Of a stretch of 64,000 nt of DNA, positions 10,949 through 21,346 are shown one piece after another. Location: assembly GCF_900314695.1 (NCBI RefSeq), contig NZ_OMWD01000001.1:33899-97898 (forward strand). Reading direction: 5' to 3'. Both the position numbers and the translations under genes were made by a program. Origin of the DNA: an uncultured Methanobrevibacter sp. (GTDB lineage: Archaea; Methanobacteriota; Methanobacteria; Methanobacteriales; Methanobacteriaceae). The stretch's first letter is position 1. The number at the start of each line of letters is the position of its first letter. A model generated the notes under the pieces. That model made no database searches. It saw only the letters and a program-made list of their open reading frames with translations, and had not been told where the DNA came from.

Positions 10949-12478
10949 ATGGATGAATCTGACTTTAGAAAAGACACCACCTTTGGAGTGATTGGTGTTT
11001 GCGGTGCTAATGGCAATTTAATTGCAAGAATCCTTAAAGAAAGAGGATTCAATGTCATTGGAACTGATATTTCACAAAAACAAGATTGCAGATTTGCAAG
11101 TGCTCTTGAAGGTTATGATATTGAAGTTTTTTATGGTGAAACTCCAGATGAATTTTTTGAAAAGTCAGATTATATAATTCCACCTGCCAGTTTATCCAAA
11201 GATTCTAAAGTTTATAAAAGAATCAATAAGCCAGTTTTGGAATTAACTGATGTTATAGAAATTTTTAAGGCTAAAAAACCTGTATTTGGAATAACCGGCA
11301 CTAATGGTAAAACAACCACAACAACTTTGCTTAAAAAAATCGCTGAAGACAATGGAATAAATCCTTGTAAACATAATCTGGAGGGAATGCAAGGGAATGC
11401 GGAATTCATTCCGATTTTGCAATCTAGATTGGATGCTGATGTTGGAATTTTGGAAGTGGGAACCTTTGGAGTTCCGGGCACTGTTGAAAGAATCGTTAAA
11501 AATACTGATATGGACTGCGGTTTGATTACAAACATTACTCCTGACCATTTAAAGGATTTGGGCAGCTTTATGGATTATGCCAATGTTAAGGGAGAAATGA
11601 TTAAAGAGTTGGATGGTAAAAAAATCATTGTCAATGGTCATGATCCAACAATAATTGGGCTTTTAAGGCAGCTGAACTATAGCGGCGAAGTGATTACTTT
11701 CGGTGTTGATGTAACTCCCGATTCAATCGGTTTAAAGGAATGTGTCTGCGGTAATGAAATCACTGTTAAGGAAATTATTTCAGGTTGCGGTTATTACTTT
11801 TGTAAATGTGGCATAACAACTCCTCAAGTGGACTACATTGCAACAAATGTGGACCTGAATAATAGAACCTTTGATTTGCACACTCCCGAAGGAAAGTTAA
11901 CTGTTAAAATGGCGATTGATGGGCTTCATAATGTTTATAATGTTACTGGAGTAATTATTGCAGCTCGCGAATTTTTAGGATTGCCTTTTGATAAAATCTT
12001 AAAACCAATATCCACTTTTACTGGTGTGGAAGGAAGAATGGAAAAAGTGGATACAATTGACGGCAAAACTGTTTTTGTAGATTATGCTCATAACCCTGCA
12101 GGCGTTAAAACTGTATTAAAAGAATTTCAAAAGTTGTTTGGGGAGTTTACAACAGTCATTACAATCTCTTCCGAGTCAGGTTATTCAAGCGATTTAGATA
12201 TATTTAATAGTGTACTTAAATTTTCAAGATTTGTTGTTCCTGCATCTCCCGTATCTCAAAGGATAGCTATTGAAAAATTGAATGAAAATTCAAGGTTGAA
12301 TGATAGGATATTCTTGAACCACATGAGTGATTTTAAAAAAGAGGGCACTCTTGGTGCAGATAAGGATGATGTGGCGGATGGTATAAGAAAAGCATTGAAT
12401 TTGGATTGTGAAATGATAGTGGCCATTGGTGAGGCAGCTACCAAGTTCAAATCCGTTATTCATGATTTTAAGGAATAG
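10949..12478 (+). CDS. Mur ligase family protein, probably pseudomurein peptide ligase
   Basis: An ATP-dependent amide ligase of the Mur family. It has an N-terminal Rossmann-like domain (GVCGANGNLIARILKERG), a central ATPase domain with P-loop GITGTNGKTTTT near residue 114 and TNITPDHLKDLG near 195, and a C-terminal domain with FVDYAHNPAGVK near 375. A Cys4 insertion (CVCG near 259 and CKCG near 288) resembles the zinc ribbon of bacterial MurT. Methanobacteriales use such ligases to build the pseudomurein peptide, so that is the likely role. CfbE (coenzyme F430 synthesis) is a less likely alternative, as its N-terminus differs. Length is 509 residues. Confidence 0.8.
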   Translation: MDESDFRKDTTFGVIGVCGANGNLIARILKERGFNVIGTDISQKQDCRFASALEGYDIEVFYGETPDEFFEKSDYIIPPASLSKDSKVYKRINKPVLELTDVIEIFKAKKPVFGITGTNGKTTTTTLLKKIAEDNGINPCKHNLEGMQGNAEFIPILQSRLDADVGILEVGTFGVPGTVERIVKNTDMDCGLITNITPDHLKDLGSFMDYANVKGEMIKELDGKKIIVNGHDPTIIGLLRQLNYSGEVITFGVDVTPDSIGLKECVCGNEITVKEIISGCGYYFCKCGITTPQVDYIATNVDLNNRTFDLHTPEGKLTVKMAIDGLHNVYNVTGVIIAAREFLGLPFDKILKPISTFTGVEGRMEKVDTIDGKTVFVDYAHNPAGVKTVLKEFQKLFGEFTTVITISSESGYSSDLDIFNSVLKFSRFVVPASPVSQRIAIEKLNENSRLNDRIFLNHMSDFKKEGTLGADKDDVADGIRKALNLDCEMIVAIGEAATKFKSVIHDFKE

Positions 12479-12489
12479 ATTAATCTATT

Positions 12490-12891
12490 CTATAATTTGT
12501 AATTTTTTGGTGGATTGCCTGAAAAATCGGCTATGGTTGCTTTTCCAGAGACTGTAAATACCTCAAAGGTTGGATTGTCTGCAGTTTCGTATAGTGATTT
12601 AACTAATTCATTTGAATCGATTACTTTTTGTTTTAACTCAAGATTGTCAGTGAATTCGGCTTCACCAGCAATTCTTAACCATGCAAATTCGGGTGTTGCA
12701 ACTACAATTTCACAGTTTGGATTTGCATCTAATTCTTTGAACATTGGTTTTGTGTTTGCAGTGCAGAAGTATGGTTTTTCATCCTCTTCAAAGTAGAATA
12801 GTATTGGTCTTACTTTTGCATTTCCGTCAAGTCCGCTGGTTGCTAGGTATATTAAATTATTTTCTTTTAAAAAGTTTATTACATCGTTCAT
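12490..12891 (-). CDS. Pyridoxamine 5'-phosphate oxidase-like FMN-binding protein
   Basis: A 133-residue split-barrel protein of the PNPOx-like superfamily, which typically binds FMN or F420 as a homodimer. The pattern YLATSGLDGNAKVRPILFYFEEDEKPYFCT and the later ANPNCEIVV and WLRIAGEAEF are the usual beta strands of the fold. No transmembrane segment is present. It is transcribed alone from the 178-base gap before hef and ends only 11 bases from the convergent Mur ligase gene. Substrate unknown. Confidence 0.82.
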   Translation of the reverse strand: MNDVINFLKENNLIYLATSGLDGNAKVRPILFYFEEDEKPYFCTANTKPMFKELDANPNCEIVVATPEFAWLRIAGEAEFTDNLELKQKVIDSNELVKSLYETADNPTFEVFTVSGKATIADFSGNPPKNYKL

Positions 12892-13093
12892 TTTAGTTCT
12901 CCTAATATTTTGTTGTTTGTAGTTTATTTTAAAGAATATAAAACGTTTTTGTAACTTGGGGGTAACGCAGTAACCTTTTAGTAACTGCTATTACTTTTCA
13001 GATGCTCTCTCTCAATGTTTATAAATATTTAAAAGAATAATAGTAGTAAGGTATTGTAGATTTAAAAATTTGTTTAGTTTAGAGGGCTTTGTT

Positions 13094-15415
13094 ATGACTA
13101 GTTATATTAATCATCCTTTACTTAAAAAAGATGCAATCGAATCAAGACTGTATCAGCAGATTCTAGCGGGGGATGTGCTGAAAAAAGGAAATACTATGGT
13201 TGTAGCACCTACTGCATTAGGTAAAACAATTGTGGCAATATTGGTTGCAGCCGACAGATTGAATAAAGTCAAAAATTCCAAAGTCCTTGTTTTGGCACCT
13301 TCCAAACCTTTAGCGATTCAGCATGAAGACAGCTTTAAGGAATTTTTAACTCTTCCGTGCACTTCTATAACAGGAGCTATTAAAACTGATGAGCGTGTTA
13401 AAAGGTGGGAAGAATCCAGAATTATTTGTGCCACACCTCAAACAGTCGAATCTGACTTATTGAATGGGCGTTATGATTTAAGTAGTGTTTCTCTGATTGT
13501 TTTTGATGAATGCCATCATGGTGTTGGATCTTATTCTTATGTTTATTTGGCATCAAGATATGTTCGTGAATCCAAATTTAATTTAATATTGGGTTTGACA
13601 GCATCTCCGGGTTCAGACAAATCAAAAATTAATGAAGTTTGCAAAAATCTCTATATTCAAAACATTGTTGTTAAAACAGAAGATGACACTGATGTTAAAC
13701 CATATTTTAATCCGGTTGAAATTGATTGGGTTAGAATTAAAATGAGTGAAGAGTTGGAAAAAATTAAAGTCCATGTTAATAAGGCATTGAAGATTAGACT
13801 TAAAGCCTTAAAAAATATGGGTATTATTAAAACAGTTTCTGTTGGAAAAACTGATGTTCTAAAAGCTAGAGGTAGGATTCAAGGTGAAATTGCCAGAACC
13901 ACAAATCCGGACAAGGATTTGTTTCAGGCCATTTCAATATTGAGTGCTGTTATCAACCTGCAGCATGCCGAAGAGTTGATTGAAACTCAGGGTGTATCCA
14001 CCTTCAATAAATATGTTGCAAGGCTACGTAAAAAGAAAACTAAAGCTGCAAAGTCATTACTCTGGGATGATAATTTTTCACGTGCTGTTAAACTTGCAAG
14101 AGATGCTGAAAAAAATGGTTGGGAACATCCAAAATTAAGGGAACTATCTAAAATTCTTAAAAAGGAGCTTGGATTGGGGGATGGTCAAACTAAACTTCAG
14201 TCAACAAGATTCACAGAAAATGAAGATGACAGTTCTTCTAAAATCATTGTTTTTACCCAATATAGGGATACACTTGAAATGATTCATCAAAAGCTTGAAA
14301 AAGATGGAATTAAATCCGCTAAATTTTTTGGTCAGGCAGCAAAGGATGGCAAAAAGGGTTTAACCCAAAAGCAACAGAAAGCCATTATTAAATCATTTAG
14401 AATGGGAGAATATGACGTTCTTTTATCAACCAGTGTTGCAGAGGAAGGTATTGATATTCCTGCTGTTGATTTGGTAATATTATATGAACCGGTTCCTTCT
14501 GAAGTTAGGATGATTCAAAGAAGAGGGAGGACTGGCCGTAAAAGAACCGGTCGTGTGAAGGTATTAGTAACAAATGGAACCCGAGATGAGGCTTATTTCT
14601 GGTCTTCCATTAATAAAGAACATCATATGAAAAACCAATTGATTGATGATGATGTTTTAAAGGAATTAAATCAATCTGCAGTTCAAAGAATGGAAAACGA
14701 AAAGAAAGTTAAAGTTATTGACAAGCCCAAAAAAGAAAATGATTTCCCGATTGTTTATGCAGATTCACGTGAAGGAAATTCAAAGGTAATCAGGCATTTG
14801 ACTGAAATGGAGATGGATGTTAAAATTCGATCAATGGCTGTTGGGGATTATCAGGTTAGTGATGAGGTAGCTATCGAAAGAAAAACAGCTAAAGATTTTG
14901 TCGATTCACTTATAGACAAGAGATTATTTAAGCAGGCTCGTGAATTGTCTGAAGAATTTAAAAAACCTTTATTGATTCTTGAAGGTGATGATTTATATGC
15001 GGGTATGGTTAATGCTAATGCAATTAGGGGATCTATTGCATCTATCGCATTGGATTTTGGAATAAGTATTATTCCTACTCGGAATGCTCAGGATACTGCA
15101 GCAATGATTAAGAGAATTGCAATACGTGAACAAAATGGAGAACATACTCCTGTTCAAATCAGAACTGATAAAAAGCCTGTTAGTTTGCTTGAACAGCAAT
15201 TGTTTATTATAGAATCATTACCTAATATTGGGCCTGTAAATGCTAAGGCTTTATTGGAGCATTTCGGTTCTGTAGGAAATGTCATCAATGCTTCTGAAAA
15301 AGATCTCCAGGAAGTTGAAGGAATCGGTAAAAAAACAGCGGAAAATATCAGAAGTGTTATTGATTCAAAATATCTGTATTTTAAAAAAGAGATTAAGGAA
15401 AGAAAACTTCTCTAG
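13094..15415 (+). CDS. hef: Hef helicase/nuclease (XPF-type)
   Basis: The archaeal Hef protein joins a superfamily-2 helicase with an XPF/ERCC4 nuclease and acts on stalled forks and branched DNA. Helicase motifs: APTALGKT (I), DECHHG (II), GLTASPG (III), QRRGRTGR (VI). The nuclease domain is near residues 550-680 with VAIERKTAKDFVDSL (the ERKxxxD signature), followed by a helix-hairpin-helix region (LPNIGPVNAKALLEHFG, EGIGKKTAENI). The ATG at 13094 has GAGGG seven bases upstream; an in-frame TTG at 13070 is less likely. The 3' end overlaps the convergent isomerase gene by 4 bases. Confidence 0.95.
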   Translation: MTSYINHPLLKKDAIESRLYQQILAGDVLKKGNTMVVAPTALGKTIVAILVAADRLNKVKNSKVLVLAPSKPLAIQHEDSFKEFLTLPCTSITGAIKTDERVKRWEESRIICATPQTVESDLLNGRYDLSSVSLIVFDECHHGVGSYSYVYLASRYVRESKFNLILGLTASPGSDKSKINEVCKNLYIQNIVVKTEDDTDVKPYFNPVEIDWVRIKMSEELEKIKVHVNKALKIRLKALKNMGIIKTVSVGKTDVLKARGRIQGEIARTTNPDKDLFQAISILSAVINLQHAEELIETQGVSTFNKYVARLRKKKTKAAKSLLWDDNFSRAVKLARDAEKNGWEHPKLRELSKILKKELGLGDGQTKLQSTRFTENEDDSSSKIIVFTQYRDTLEMIHQKLEKDGIKSAKFFGQAAKDGKKGLTQKQQKAIIKSFRMGEYDVLLSTSVAEEGIDIPAVDLVILYEPVPSEVRMIQRRGRTGRKRTGRVKVLVTNGTRDEAYFWSSINKEHHMKNQLIDDDVLKELNQSAVQRMENEKKVKVIDKPKKENDFPIVYADSREGNSKVIRHLTEMEMDVKIRSMAVGDYQVSDEVAIERKTAKDFVDSLIDKRLFKQARELSEEFKKPLLILEGDDLYAGMVNANAIRGSIASIALDFGISIIPTRNAQDTAAMIKRIAIREQNGEHTPVQIRTDKKPVSLLEQQLFIIESLPNIGPVNAKALLEHFGSVGNVINASEKDLQEVEGIGKKTAENIRSVIDSKYLYFKKEIKERKLL

Positions 15416-16161
15416 AAGTTTTTCTTCATATACTCATAACTTTTTTTAATGGAATCGTAATCATTTACTTCGAGTATGTAGATGCCATCATAATTTTTTG
15501 ACTCAAGAGTGTTGATGATGTATTTTAAATCAATGGAGCCTTCACCTAATGGTAGGTGTGAGTCATCATCACCTAAATTATCATGCACATGTACGTGTTT
15601 TATGGAATCAAAAATCATATCCTCTGGAGCATATCCTACATGGTTTGCATGGCCGATGTCCAAAGTCATATGCATCTCATTTTCTACAAGCAATTGATTC
15701 AAATCAACAATATTCTGATAAATCATTGATTCAAAGTTAGGCATATTTTCAATGGTTGCCATAACTCCTAAATCTTTAGCATAATCTCCAATTTCTTTAA
15801 TTGACTGATTTGCAAATTCATAAACTTCTTTTTTAAAATACTTGTTTGCTAAAAATGATATTAATCCAGGATGAACCACTACGGCTTCAGCATTTATTTC
15901 ATTTGCCAAATCAATTGAAGATTTAATCTGGGCTATTGAATTTAATCTGCTTTGATCTTGCGGGCTGGAAATATTAACATCCATGAATGGGGCATGAATT
16001 GAATACTTTAGGCTATAACTTTCCAATATCTCAGAATCGATAAATTCTGCAGGGTATTGATGTACAAGCTCTGCATATTCAATACCTAAATTTTCAATGA
16101 AATCTAAGGTTTTTTCTAGTTCAAATTCTATGCCTGCAAGTGTTGATGCTCCAATTTTCAT
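15412..16161 (-). CDS. Xylose isomerase-like TIM-barrel protein
   Basis: A 249-residue protein of the sugar-phosphate isomerase/epimerase, endonuclease IV-like AP2EC superfamily. Metal ligands of the fold are suggested by VVHPGLI near 96, ATIENMP near 137, LDIGHANHVG near 165, VHVHDN near 189 and ILEVND near 229. The family ranges from sugar epimerases to hydrolases, so the substrate is unknown. It lies 9 bases downstream of the PIN-ATPase gene on the same strand and overlaps the end of hef by 4 bases. Confidence 0.85.
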   Translation of the reverse strand: MKIGASTLAGIEFELEKTLDFIENLGIEYAELVHQYPAEFIDSEILESYSLKYSIHAPFMDVNISSPQDQSRLNSIAQIKSSIDLANEINAEAVVVHPGLISFLANKYFKKEVYEFANQSIKEIGDYAKDLGVMATIENMPNFESMIYQNIVDLNQLLVENEMHMTLDIGHANHVGYAPEDMIFDSIKHVHVHDNLGDDDSHLPLGEGSIDLKYIINTLESKNYDGIYILEVNDYDSIKKSYEYMKKNF

Positions 16162-16170
16162 GTTAATCTC

Positions 16171-18012
16171 CTATTTTCTTATTGCAGTAATTTCCAATCC
16201 CATCTCAATAGCTTCAATGATGAAATCAGAAAGTTCTATTCCTTTTTTAATTTTAATTTCACCTTTTTTGGAGGTAGTTGCGGTTAGCAGATATTCTCCA
16301 TTTATATAAATGTCAAAATTCTTTCTTCCATTGTCCTTTCCCAATTCTAAAATCAACTGCTTTCTTGTATGGGTAATATCGATTTCAAATGGAGACTTAT
16401 TCACTGGTTTTTCTTCAATTATTTCCACTCCAAGACTTATGCCAATACTTTCTTCAATCTCAGCAATTCTTTTACCGTTTTTACCGATGATTTTTGGAAT
16501 AAACTCTTCGGGAATGTAAATATTGGCTCTGTTCGGTGATATTACTTCAACATCAACTTTTGCCTTTTTTGGAAGAATCTTTTTAATTTTTCTTAAAATT
16601 TCCTTTTCGGCAATCTTGTCGACAGCTGATTTGTGAGTTTCATCCTGACCAGTTCCATTAACCAAATCCATGTCCATTACGATGGTCTGTTCACCGTAGG
16701 TATAAATTTCGTTTTTCAAATCTCCAGTCTCAAAGTCACGAACTTCAATAACAGGTCTTGCAAGGTCGGCTTCCTTCATGCCTGTTGGAACTTTGACGGT
16801 CATTTTTGTTTCATAAACATGAGTAACTTTCCCGTTTTCAATGTAAATGCTTGTATCGACAATCGATGGAATCACTCCCAGTTCCACTCTTGAAGCAATT
16901 CTCTGGATTGCATCAATAGGTCTTGTCGCATGGACAACACCAATCATTCCAACCCCTGCCAGTCTCATATCTGCAAAAATGCTGAAGTCAGTATTTTTTC
17001 TAAGTTCATCATAGATGGTATAATCGGGCCTTACAAGCAGCAGTACATCAGCAGTATTTTCCATGCTACCTTCCAATGGACTGTATTGAGTAATATCATC
17101 AGGCAATTGCAAATCTCTTGGAGATTCCATGGTTTTTACAATTTTATTTAATTTTGATGAATAATATTTTGCAATGGCTTGTACGAATGTGGATTTACCT
17201 GCACCAGGAGAACCTGAAATCAGGATTCCTTCGGCGTTGGTTCTGATTCTTTCAAGCAATTTGTCGGATAGGTGATACTCATCCAAACTTATATTGGCAA
17301 CAGGCCTTACAACAGTAATTTCCAAACCTTCAGAGAATGGCGGATAAGCTATTGAAATCCTGTATTCTCTTGATTGAACGACAAATGAACCTTCCTTTGA
17401 TGATTCCAAATATGTTTTTGAATCGCTTTTTGCCTTATCAAGAATTTCATCTACAATTTCATGAAGTTGTGAGTATGTATATGGCTTGTCATCAAGCTTT
17501 ACAAAGTCAATATGGCCAGGTGTTCCTTTCTTGGCCATTGGACAAACATTTTCCTTTAAATGCACTGACATTGTATTTTCATCAAAGAATCTTTCAATTG
17601 ACAATTCCTTTTCAATATATTTCTGTTCAAAATAGTAAACTGGTATTCCCTGAGCTTTCGCTGTTTCGGCTTGCACCTTGTCATTTGTAAGCAATGTTCC
17701 CATTTCGGACCTTGCCAAATCTCTTATGATGCTGTCAATTTCACCGCTTTTTGCATATTTTATATCATAGTTGGTTGGACGCTTGCCTTTAAAATCAATG
17801 GCCAATTCACCTTCATATTGCATGTGTTGCAATTTTTGAAGTTCCTTTAAACCTTTATGGCCTTCACTTCTATTGGCATTGGCTTGATGTTCAAGTTCGC
17901 ATACAACTGCTTCTGGCACGATGATTTCAGGATAATCCAGGTCTTCCTTTTCTACAATTTCACTTATTGCACCTATAATGACAGCACTTGTATCGGGGAT
18001 TATGCGTTTCAT
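16171..18012 (-). CDS. PIN-ATPase-KH domain protein (PilT/VirB11-like)
   Basis: A three-part 613-residue archaeal protein. Residues 1-130 form a PIN ribonuclease-like domain (IIPDTSAVI at the N-terminus with acidic residues such as EIDSIIRDLA near 93). A VirB11/PilT-like ATPase follows with P-loop ISGSPGAGKST near 260 and Walker B-like IFADMRLAGVG near 345. A KH domain near 500-535 carries the IIGKNGKRI loop. The combination suggests RNA binding or processing. It sits one base downstream of hisI in a reverse-strand run hisS-hisI-this gene-isomerase. I know of no settled function. Confidence 0.85.
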   Translation of the reverse strand: MKRIIPDTSAVIIGAISEIVEKEDLDYPEIIVPEAVVCELEHQANANRSEGHKGLKELQKLQHMQYEGELAIDFKGKRPTNYDIKYAKSGEIDSIIRDLARSEMGTLLTNDKVQAETAKAQGIPVYYFEQKYIEKELSIERFFDENTMSVHLKENVCPMAKKGTPGHIDFVKLDDKPYTYSQLHEIVDEILDKAKSDSKTYLESSKEGSFVVQSREYRISIAYPPFSEGLEITVVRPVANISLDEYHLSDKLLERIRTNAEGILISGSPGAGKSTFVQAIAKYYSSKLNKIVKTMESPRDLQLPDDITQYSPLEGSMENTADVLLLVRPDYTIYDELRKNTDFSIFADMRLAGVGMIGVVHATRPIDAIQRIASRVELGVIPSIVDTSIYIENGKVTHVYETKMTVKVPTGMKEADLARPVIEVRDFETGDLKNEIYTYGEQTIVMDMDLVNGTGQDETHKSAVDKIAEKEILRKIKKILPKKAKVDVEVISPNRANIYIPEEFIPKIIGKNGKRIAEIEESIGISLGVEIIEEKPVNKSPFEIDITHTRKQLILELGKDNGRKNFDIYINGEYLLTATTSKKGEIKIKKGIELSDFIIEAIEMGLEITAIRK

Positions 18013-18013
18013 C

Positions 18014-18427
18014 TTAATACACTTCGTCAGGGTTTACGAGTCTTTCAAGGATAATTTCCAAATCATCATCTTTTAAATCTTCGATGTCAACGTTTTCAGT
18101 ATTCAATTTTCTAAAGAAACATGAAAGATAGCCTTCGTGACATGCTGCTCCTGTTTGTTTAATTTTTAAAACAATTGCATCCATATCACAGTCAACAAGA
18201 ATCTCTTTAACTTCTTGGAAATGTCCTGAGCTTTCTCCTTTCAACCAGATCTTGTTTCTTGAAGTGCTCCAGTAATGAGCCTTGCCTGTTTCAATTGTTT
18301 TTTGGAGCGCTTCCTTATTCATGTTTGCCAACATTAAAATTTGGTTTGTGTCTGCATCTTGGGCCACAGCTGTAATGACCTTTTGGCCATTGATTTCATG
18401 TCTAAAGTTAATTTCCATTTTATTCAC
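18014..18427 (-). CDS. hisI: Phosphoribosyl-AMP cyclohydrolase
   Basis: Opens the purine ring of phosphoribosyl-AMP in the third step of histidine synthesis. The 137-residue protein has the stand-alone archaeal length (no HisE part). Key residues: the metal and catalytic cysteines in [21 protein letters not shown] (about residues 78-98) and CFF near 102, with [19 protein letters not shown] near 52-70. The start codon overlaps the end of hisS by 8 bases, so both come from one message. Confidence 0.95.
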   Translation of the reverse strand: MNKMEINFRHEINGQKVITAVAQDADTNQILMLANMNKEALQKTIETGKAHYWSTSRNKIWLKGESSGHFQEVKEILVDCDMDAIVLKIKQTGAACHEGYLSCFFRKLNTENVDIEDLKDDDLEIILERLVNPDEVY

Positions 18428-19715
18428 CTTTGATATGATTTACGATATTGTCAATGTCAACTAATTCCTGATCTCCACTGACCATGTCCTTAACGGTGAC
18501 TTTGCCTTCTGCAAGGTCATTGGCACCAATAATTATCATCTTTTCAACCTTGATTTTATCGGCATAATTCATTAGTTTCTTGAATTTTTTGCCGTTTAAG
18601 TCAACATCTGTTTTGAATCCGTTTTGTCTTAATGTTTGTGTAATTTCATATGCTTTAACTCTAACGTCTGCTGAAATTGGAGCTACATAAACATCCAAGT
18701 GTGAAGGCAATTCTTCTGCATCAGTCAATTCTTCAATTGCATTCATTAATCTGTCAAAACCTAATGCAAAACCAGTTGATTCAACTTCCTGACCTCCAAA
18801 GAGCTTGACAAGACTGTATGATCCTCCACCGCAAATTTGCTTTTGAGCACCGAGTTCCGGAACATAGATTTCGAACACAATTCCGGTATAATAATCAAGT
18901 CCTCTTGCAACGCCTAAATTTAAAGTATAATTTTGAACCTGGAATGCTTCAAGAAGTGATATTAATTCTTTTAGCTGTTCAAGGGCTTCTTTTGGCTCAT
19001 CATATGGTGCAATCAATTCTTCAACTTCACTTATTATTGATTTGTCTCCAACAAGGTCAATTAATTTTAATAAAATTTGATTTAATTCATCATTGTCGAT
19101 AACCGGTTCATCGCCACTCAAAGATTCGATTAATAAGTCTTTGTCTCCTTTATCGATTACGACCATGATTTCCCTTTGGGTTTCAGTTGATATTTCAAAG
19201 TGTTTGAACAGTCCTCTTATAATTCCTAAGTGGTTGATATTAACGTCTGCGCTTGTAATTCCCAATGATTTGATTGCATCTGAACAAAGTGCAATGACTT
19301 CGGCTTCTCCCTGAGGAGTTTTTGCACCAATCAATTCGCAGCCAAATTGCCAGAATTGTCTGAATCTTCCTTTTTGAGGTCTTTCATATCTGAAACAGCT
19401 TCCATAGTAATAAAGTTTGATTGGTTTCACAGCTGTTTTTTCAAGTTCATTTAAGTATAATCTTGCAACAGGTGCGGTAATTTCAGGTCTTAAAGTTAAT
19501 TCCCGGTCTGATTTGTCTTTGAAATTGTATAATTGGTTTACAATTTCTTCTCCGGATTTTGTTGTAAATAAGCTTAATTCTTCAAATAAGGGTGTTTTAA
19601 TTTCTTGATAACCGTAACTTTCAAATATTTTTCTTAAGGTACCTTCTGCTTGTTTTCTCTTACGCATTTCTTCAAATAAGAAATCTCTTGTACCTCTTGG
19701 TCTTGTAAATTCCAT
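18420..19715 (-). CDS. hisS: Histidyl-tRNA synthetase
   Basis: A class II aminoacyl-tRNA synthetase charging tRNA-His. Motif 2 lies in [24 protein letters not shown] (split around residues 102-125), the two histidine-specific motifs are [14 protein letters not shown] near 268 and the later [13 protein letters not shown], and motif 3 is GFALGFDRL near 313. It is 431 residues with a C-terminal anticodon domain. A short N-terminus [10 protein letters not shown] gives confidence in the ATG at 19715. It heads a reverse-strand operon with hisI and the PIN-ATPase gene, and is divergent from aroE across 85 bases. Confidence 0.97.
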   Translation of the reverse strand: MEFTRPRGTRDFLFEEMRKRKQAEGTLRKIFESYGYQEIKTPLFEELSLFTTKSGEEIVNQLYNFKDKSDRELTLRPEITAPVARLYLNELEKTAVKPIKLYYYGSCFRYERPQKGRFRQFWQFGCELIGAKTPQGEAEVIALCSDAIKSLGITSADVNINHLGIIRGLFKHFEISTETQREIMVVIDKGDKDLLIESLSGDEPVIDNDELNQILLKLIDLVGDKSIISEVEELIAPYDEPKEALEQLKELISLLEAFQVQNYTLNLGVARGLDYYTGIVFEIYVPELGAQKQICGGGSYSLVKLFGGQEVESTGFALGFDRLMNAIEELTDAEELPSHLDVYVAPISADVRVKAYEITQTLRQNGFKTDVDLNGKKFKKLMNYADKIKVEKMIIIGANDLAEGKVTVKDMVSGDQELVDIDNIVNHIKGE

Positions 19716-19800
19716 TTTTACTCTCCTTGTAAATAATATATTATAATTTAACTATGTATGTACAAAGTTATATAATCTTTGTTAATCAATAGACTAATAT

Positions 19801-20652
19801 ATGAAAATTAAAGGTAGTACAAATATTGTCGGTTTAATAGGCCATCCTGTCGAGCATAGCTTTTCACCGCCTATGCATAATGCCGCATTTGATGCGTTGA
19901 ACATGGATTATGCATATGTTGCATTTGATGTAAATCCCAATGATTTAAAATCAGCGATTGAAGGGGCTGAATCTTTAAACATTAAAGGGTTCAATGTCAC
20001 TATTCCTCATAAGGTTGATGTAATGCAATACTTGGATGAGCTGGATGAAGTGGCCAGGTTAATCGGTGCGGTAAATACAATTGATTTTAAGAATTTGAAG
20101 GGTTATAATACTGATGGAATTGGTGCTGTAAAAGCTATTGAAGAGGTAACATCAATTAAAAATAAGAATGTTATCGTTGCTGGTGCGGGCGGTGCTTCAA
20201 GGGCGATTTCATTTTATATTGCAAAATACGGTGCTGAATCTTTAACAATTTTAAACAGAAATGAAGCTAAAGCGGAAAGTTTGGCTAGTGATGTTTCAGA
20301 TTCAGGTTTGATTGGGGAAGTTGCTTATGATTCAATCAATGCAATTGGCAATTATATGGAGGGGGCTGACGTTTTAATCGATACCACTCCTTTGGGAATG
20401 CATCCTAACATCAGCGATGAACCAATCGTTAAGGCAGATATGATGGATGAGGATTTGGTTGTATTTGATGCAGTTTACAATCCAAACGAAACCGTGCTTA
20501 TAAAGGAAGTGATTAAAGCAAATGCCAAACCTGTTTACGGAATCAAGATGTTACTGTATCAGGGAGCAGAAAGCTTTAAAATATGGACAGGCAAAACCGC
20601 ACCTATTGACGTCATGGAAAAGGCTTTAAGAAATACACTTAATTTAGAATGA
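19801..20652 (+). CDS. aroE: Shikimate dehydrogenase
   Basis: Reduces 3-dehydroshikimate to shikimate with NADPH in aromatic amino acid synthesis. The 283-residue enzyme keeps the substrate-binding GHPVEHSFSPPMHNAAF near residue 16, GFNVTIPHK near 64 with the catalytic lysine, IGAVNTI near 89, YNTDGIG near 102, and the nucleotide-binding VAGAGGASRAI near 127. A TATA-like sequence lies upstream and the message would be almost leaderless. It is followed 4 bases later by a conserved unknown gene. Confidence 0.95.
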   Translation: MKIKGSTNIVGLIGHPVEHSFSPPMHNAAFDALNMDYAYVAFDVNPNDLKSAIEGAESLNIKGFNVTIPHKVDVMQYLDELDEVARLIGAVNTIDFKNLKGYNTDGIGAVKAIEEVTSIKNKNVIVAGAGGASRAISFYIAKYGAESLTILNRNEAKAESLASDVSDSGLIGEVAYDSINAIGNYMEGADVLIDTTPLGMHPNISDEPIVKADMMDEDLVVFDAVYNPNETVLIKEVIKANAKPVYGIKMLLYQGAESFKIWTGKTAPIDVMEKALRNTLNLE

Positions 20653-20656
20653 TAAT

Positions 20657-21346
20657 ATGGATTTGATGTTTGATATTTCAGGATTGGCACAAGATAAGGA
20701 AGAATTTTCAACATCCAAAAAAGACGTGTTGAAATTTTTAAAGATTATTGGAGTGGATACCAGATTCATTTCATATACTTCACAAAAAATTTATATTAAC
20801 AATTTAAGATTTTCAAAGTTTTCAAGAAAACGGGAAGCCACCTTTAAAAAACACTATCCCGAAATCGAAATTGTGAGAAATAGCCTCTTTCAAAAAATTT
20901 GTTCAAAATCATCAAAGGTGCTGTCTTTTGAAATCAATCCAAATTCAGTTATTTTAATGCCTAAAAACAATTTTATGGTGGAAGTGTTGATGGAGCCATA
21001 CACTCGAAAGTATGGTGTGAAATTGGTTTATGAAGGGGATTATGACTATGTTATAAACCCTACAATTCTTGATGATGAGGTCAACGGCATTTTTTCAGCA
21101 ATTTTTCATGGCGACGGATTGGAATTCAATAAAAAATCCGATGAAATCTATCCTTTGATTAATGTTCCTTTGGATTGGATCAACTCATTTTTAGAAATGG
21201 ATGGTAAAAAGATTATTGAAAATGAAAATAATGATGAGTTAGCTACTTCCTTCATGGAATTTTTAGAAGATGTAGCTCCTCAATATCGTGAAAATGTTTT
21301 AAAGGCCTCTGAATACATTGAAAAAAAATTAGAAGCTAAAAAGTGA
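20657..21346 (+). CDS. Conserved hypothetical protein, 229 aa, downstream of aroE
   Basis: I do not recognise this family. The protein is soluble, Lys- and Asp-rich, without signal peptide or metal motif. The N-terminal half ([26 protein letters not shown] split over residues 22-47) looks like a helix-strand fold; a C-terminal helix ends [11 protein letters not shown]. The gene starts 4 bases after aroE (GATAATATG) and is presumably cotranscribed. Its 3' end overlaps the convergent rfcL gene by 18 bases. Confidence 0.75.
   Translation: MDLMFDISGLAQDKEEFSTSKKDVLKFLKIIGVDTRFISYTSQKIYINNLRFSKFSRKREATFKKHYPEIEIVRNSLFQKICSKSSKVLSFEINPNSVILMPKNNFMVEVLMEPYTRKYGVKLVYEGDYDYVINPTILDDEVNGIFSAIFHGDGLEFNKKSDEIYPLINVPLDWINSFLEMDGKKIIENENNDELATSFMEFLEDVAPQYRENVLKASEYIEKKLEAKK

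Noticed and set aside
13070..13093. TTG at 13070 as the hef start
   Set aside because: The ATG at 13094 has GAGGG seven bases upstream and gives a conventional N-terminus.
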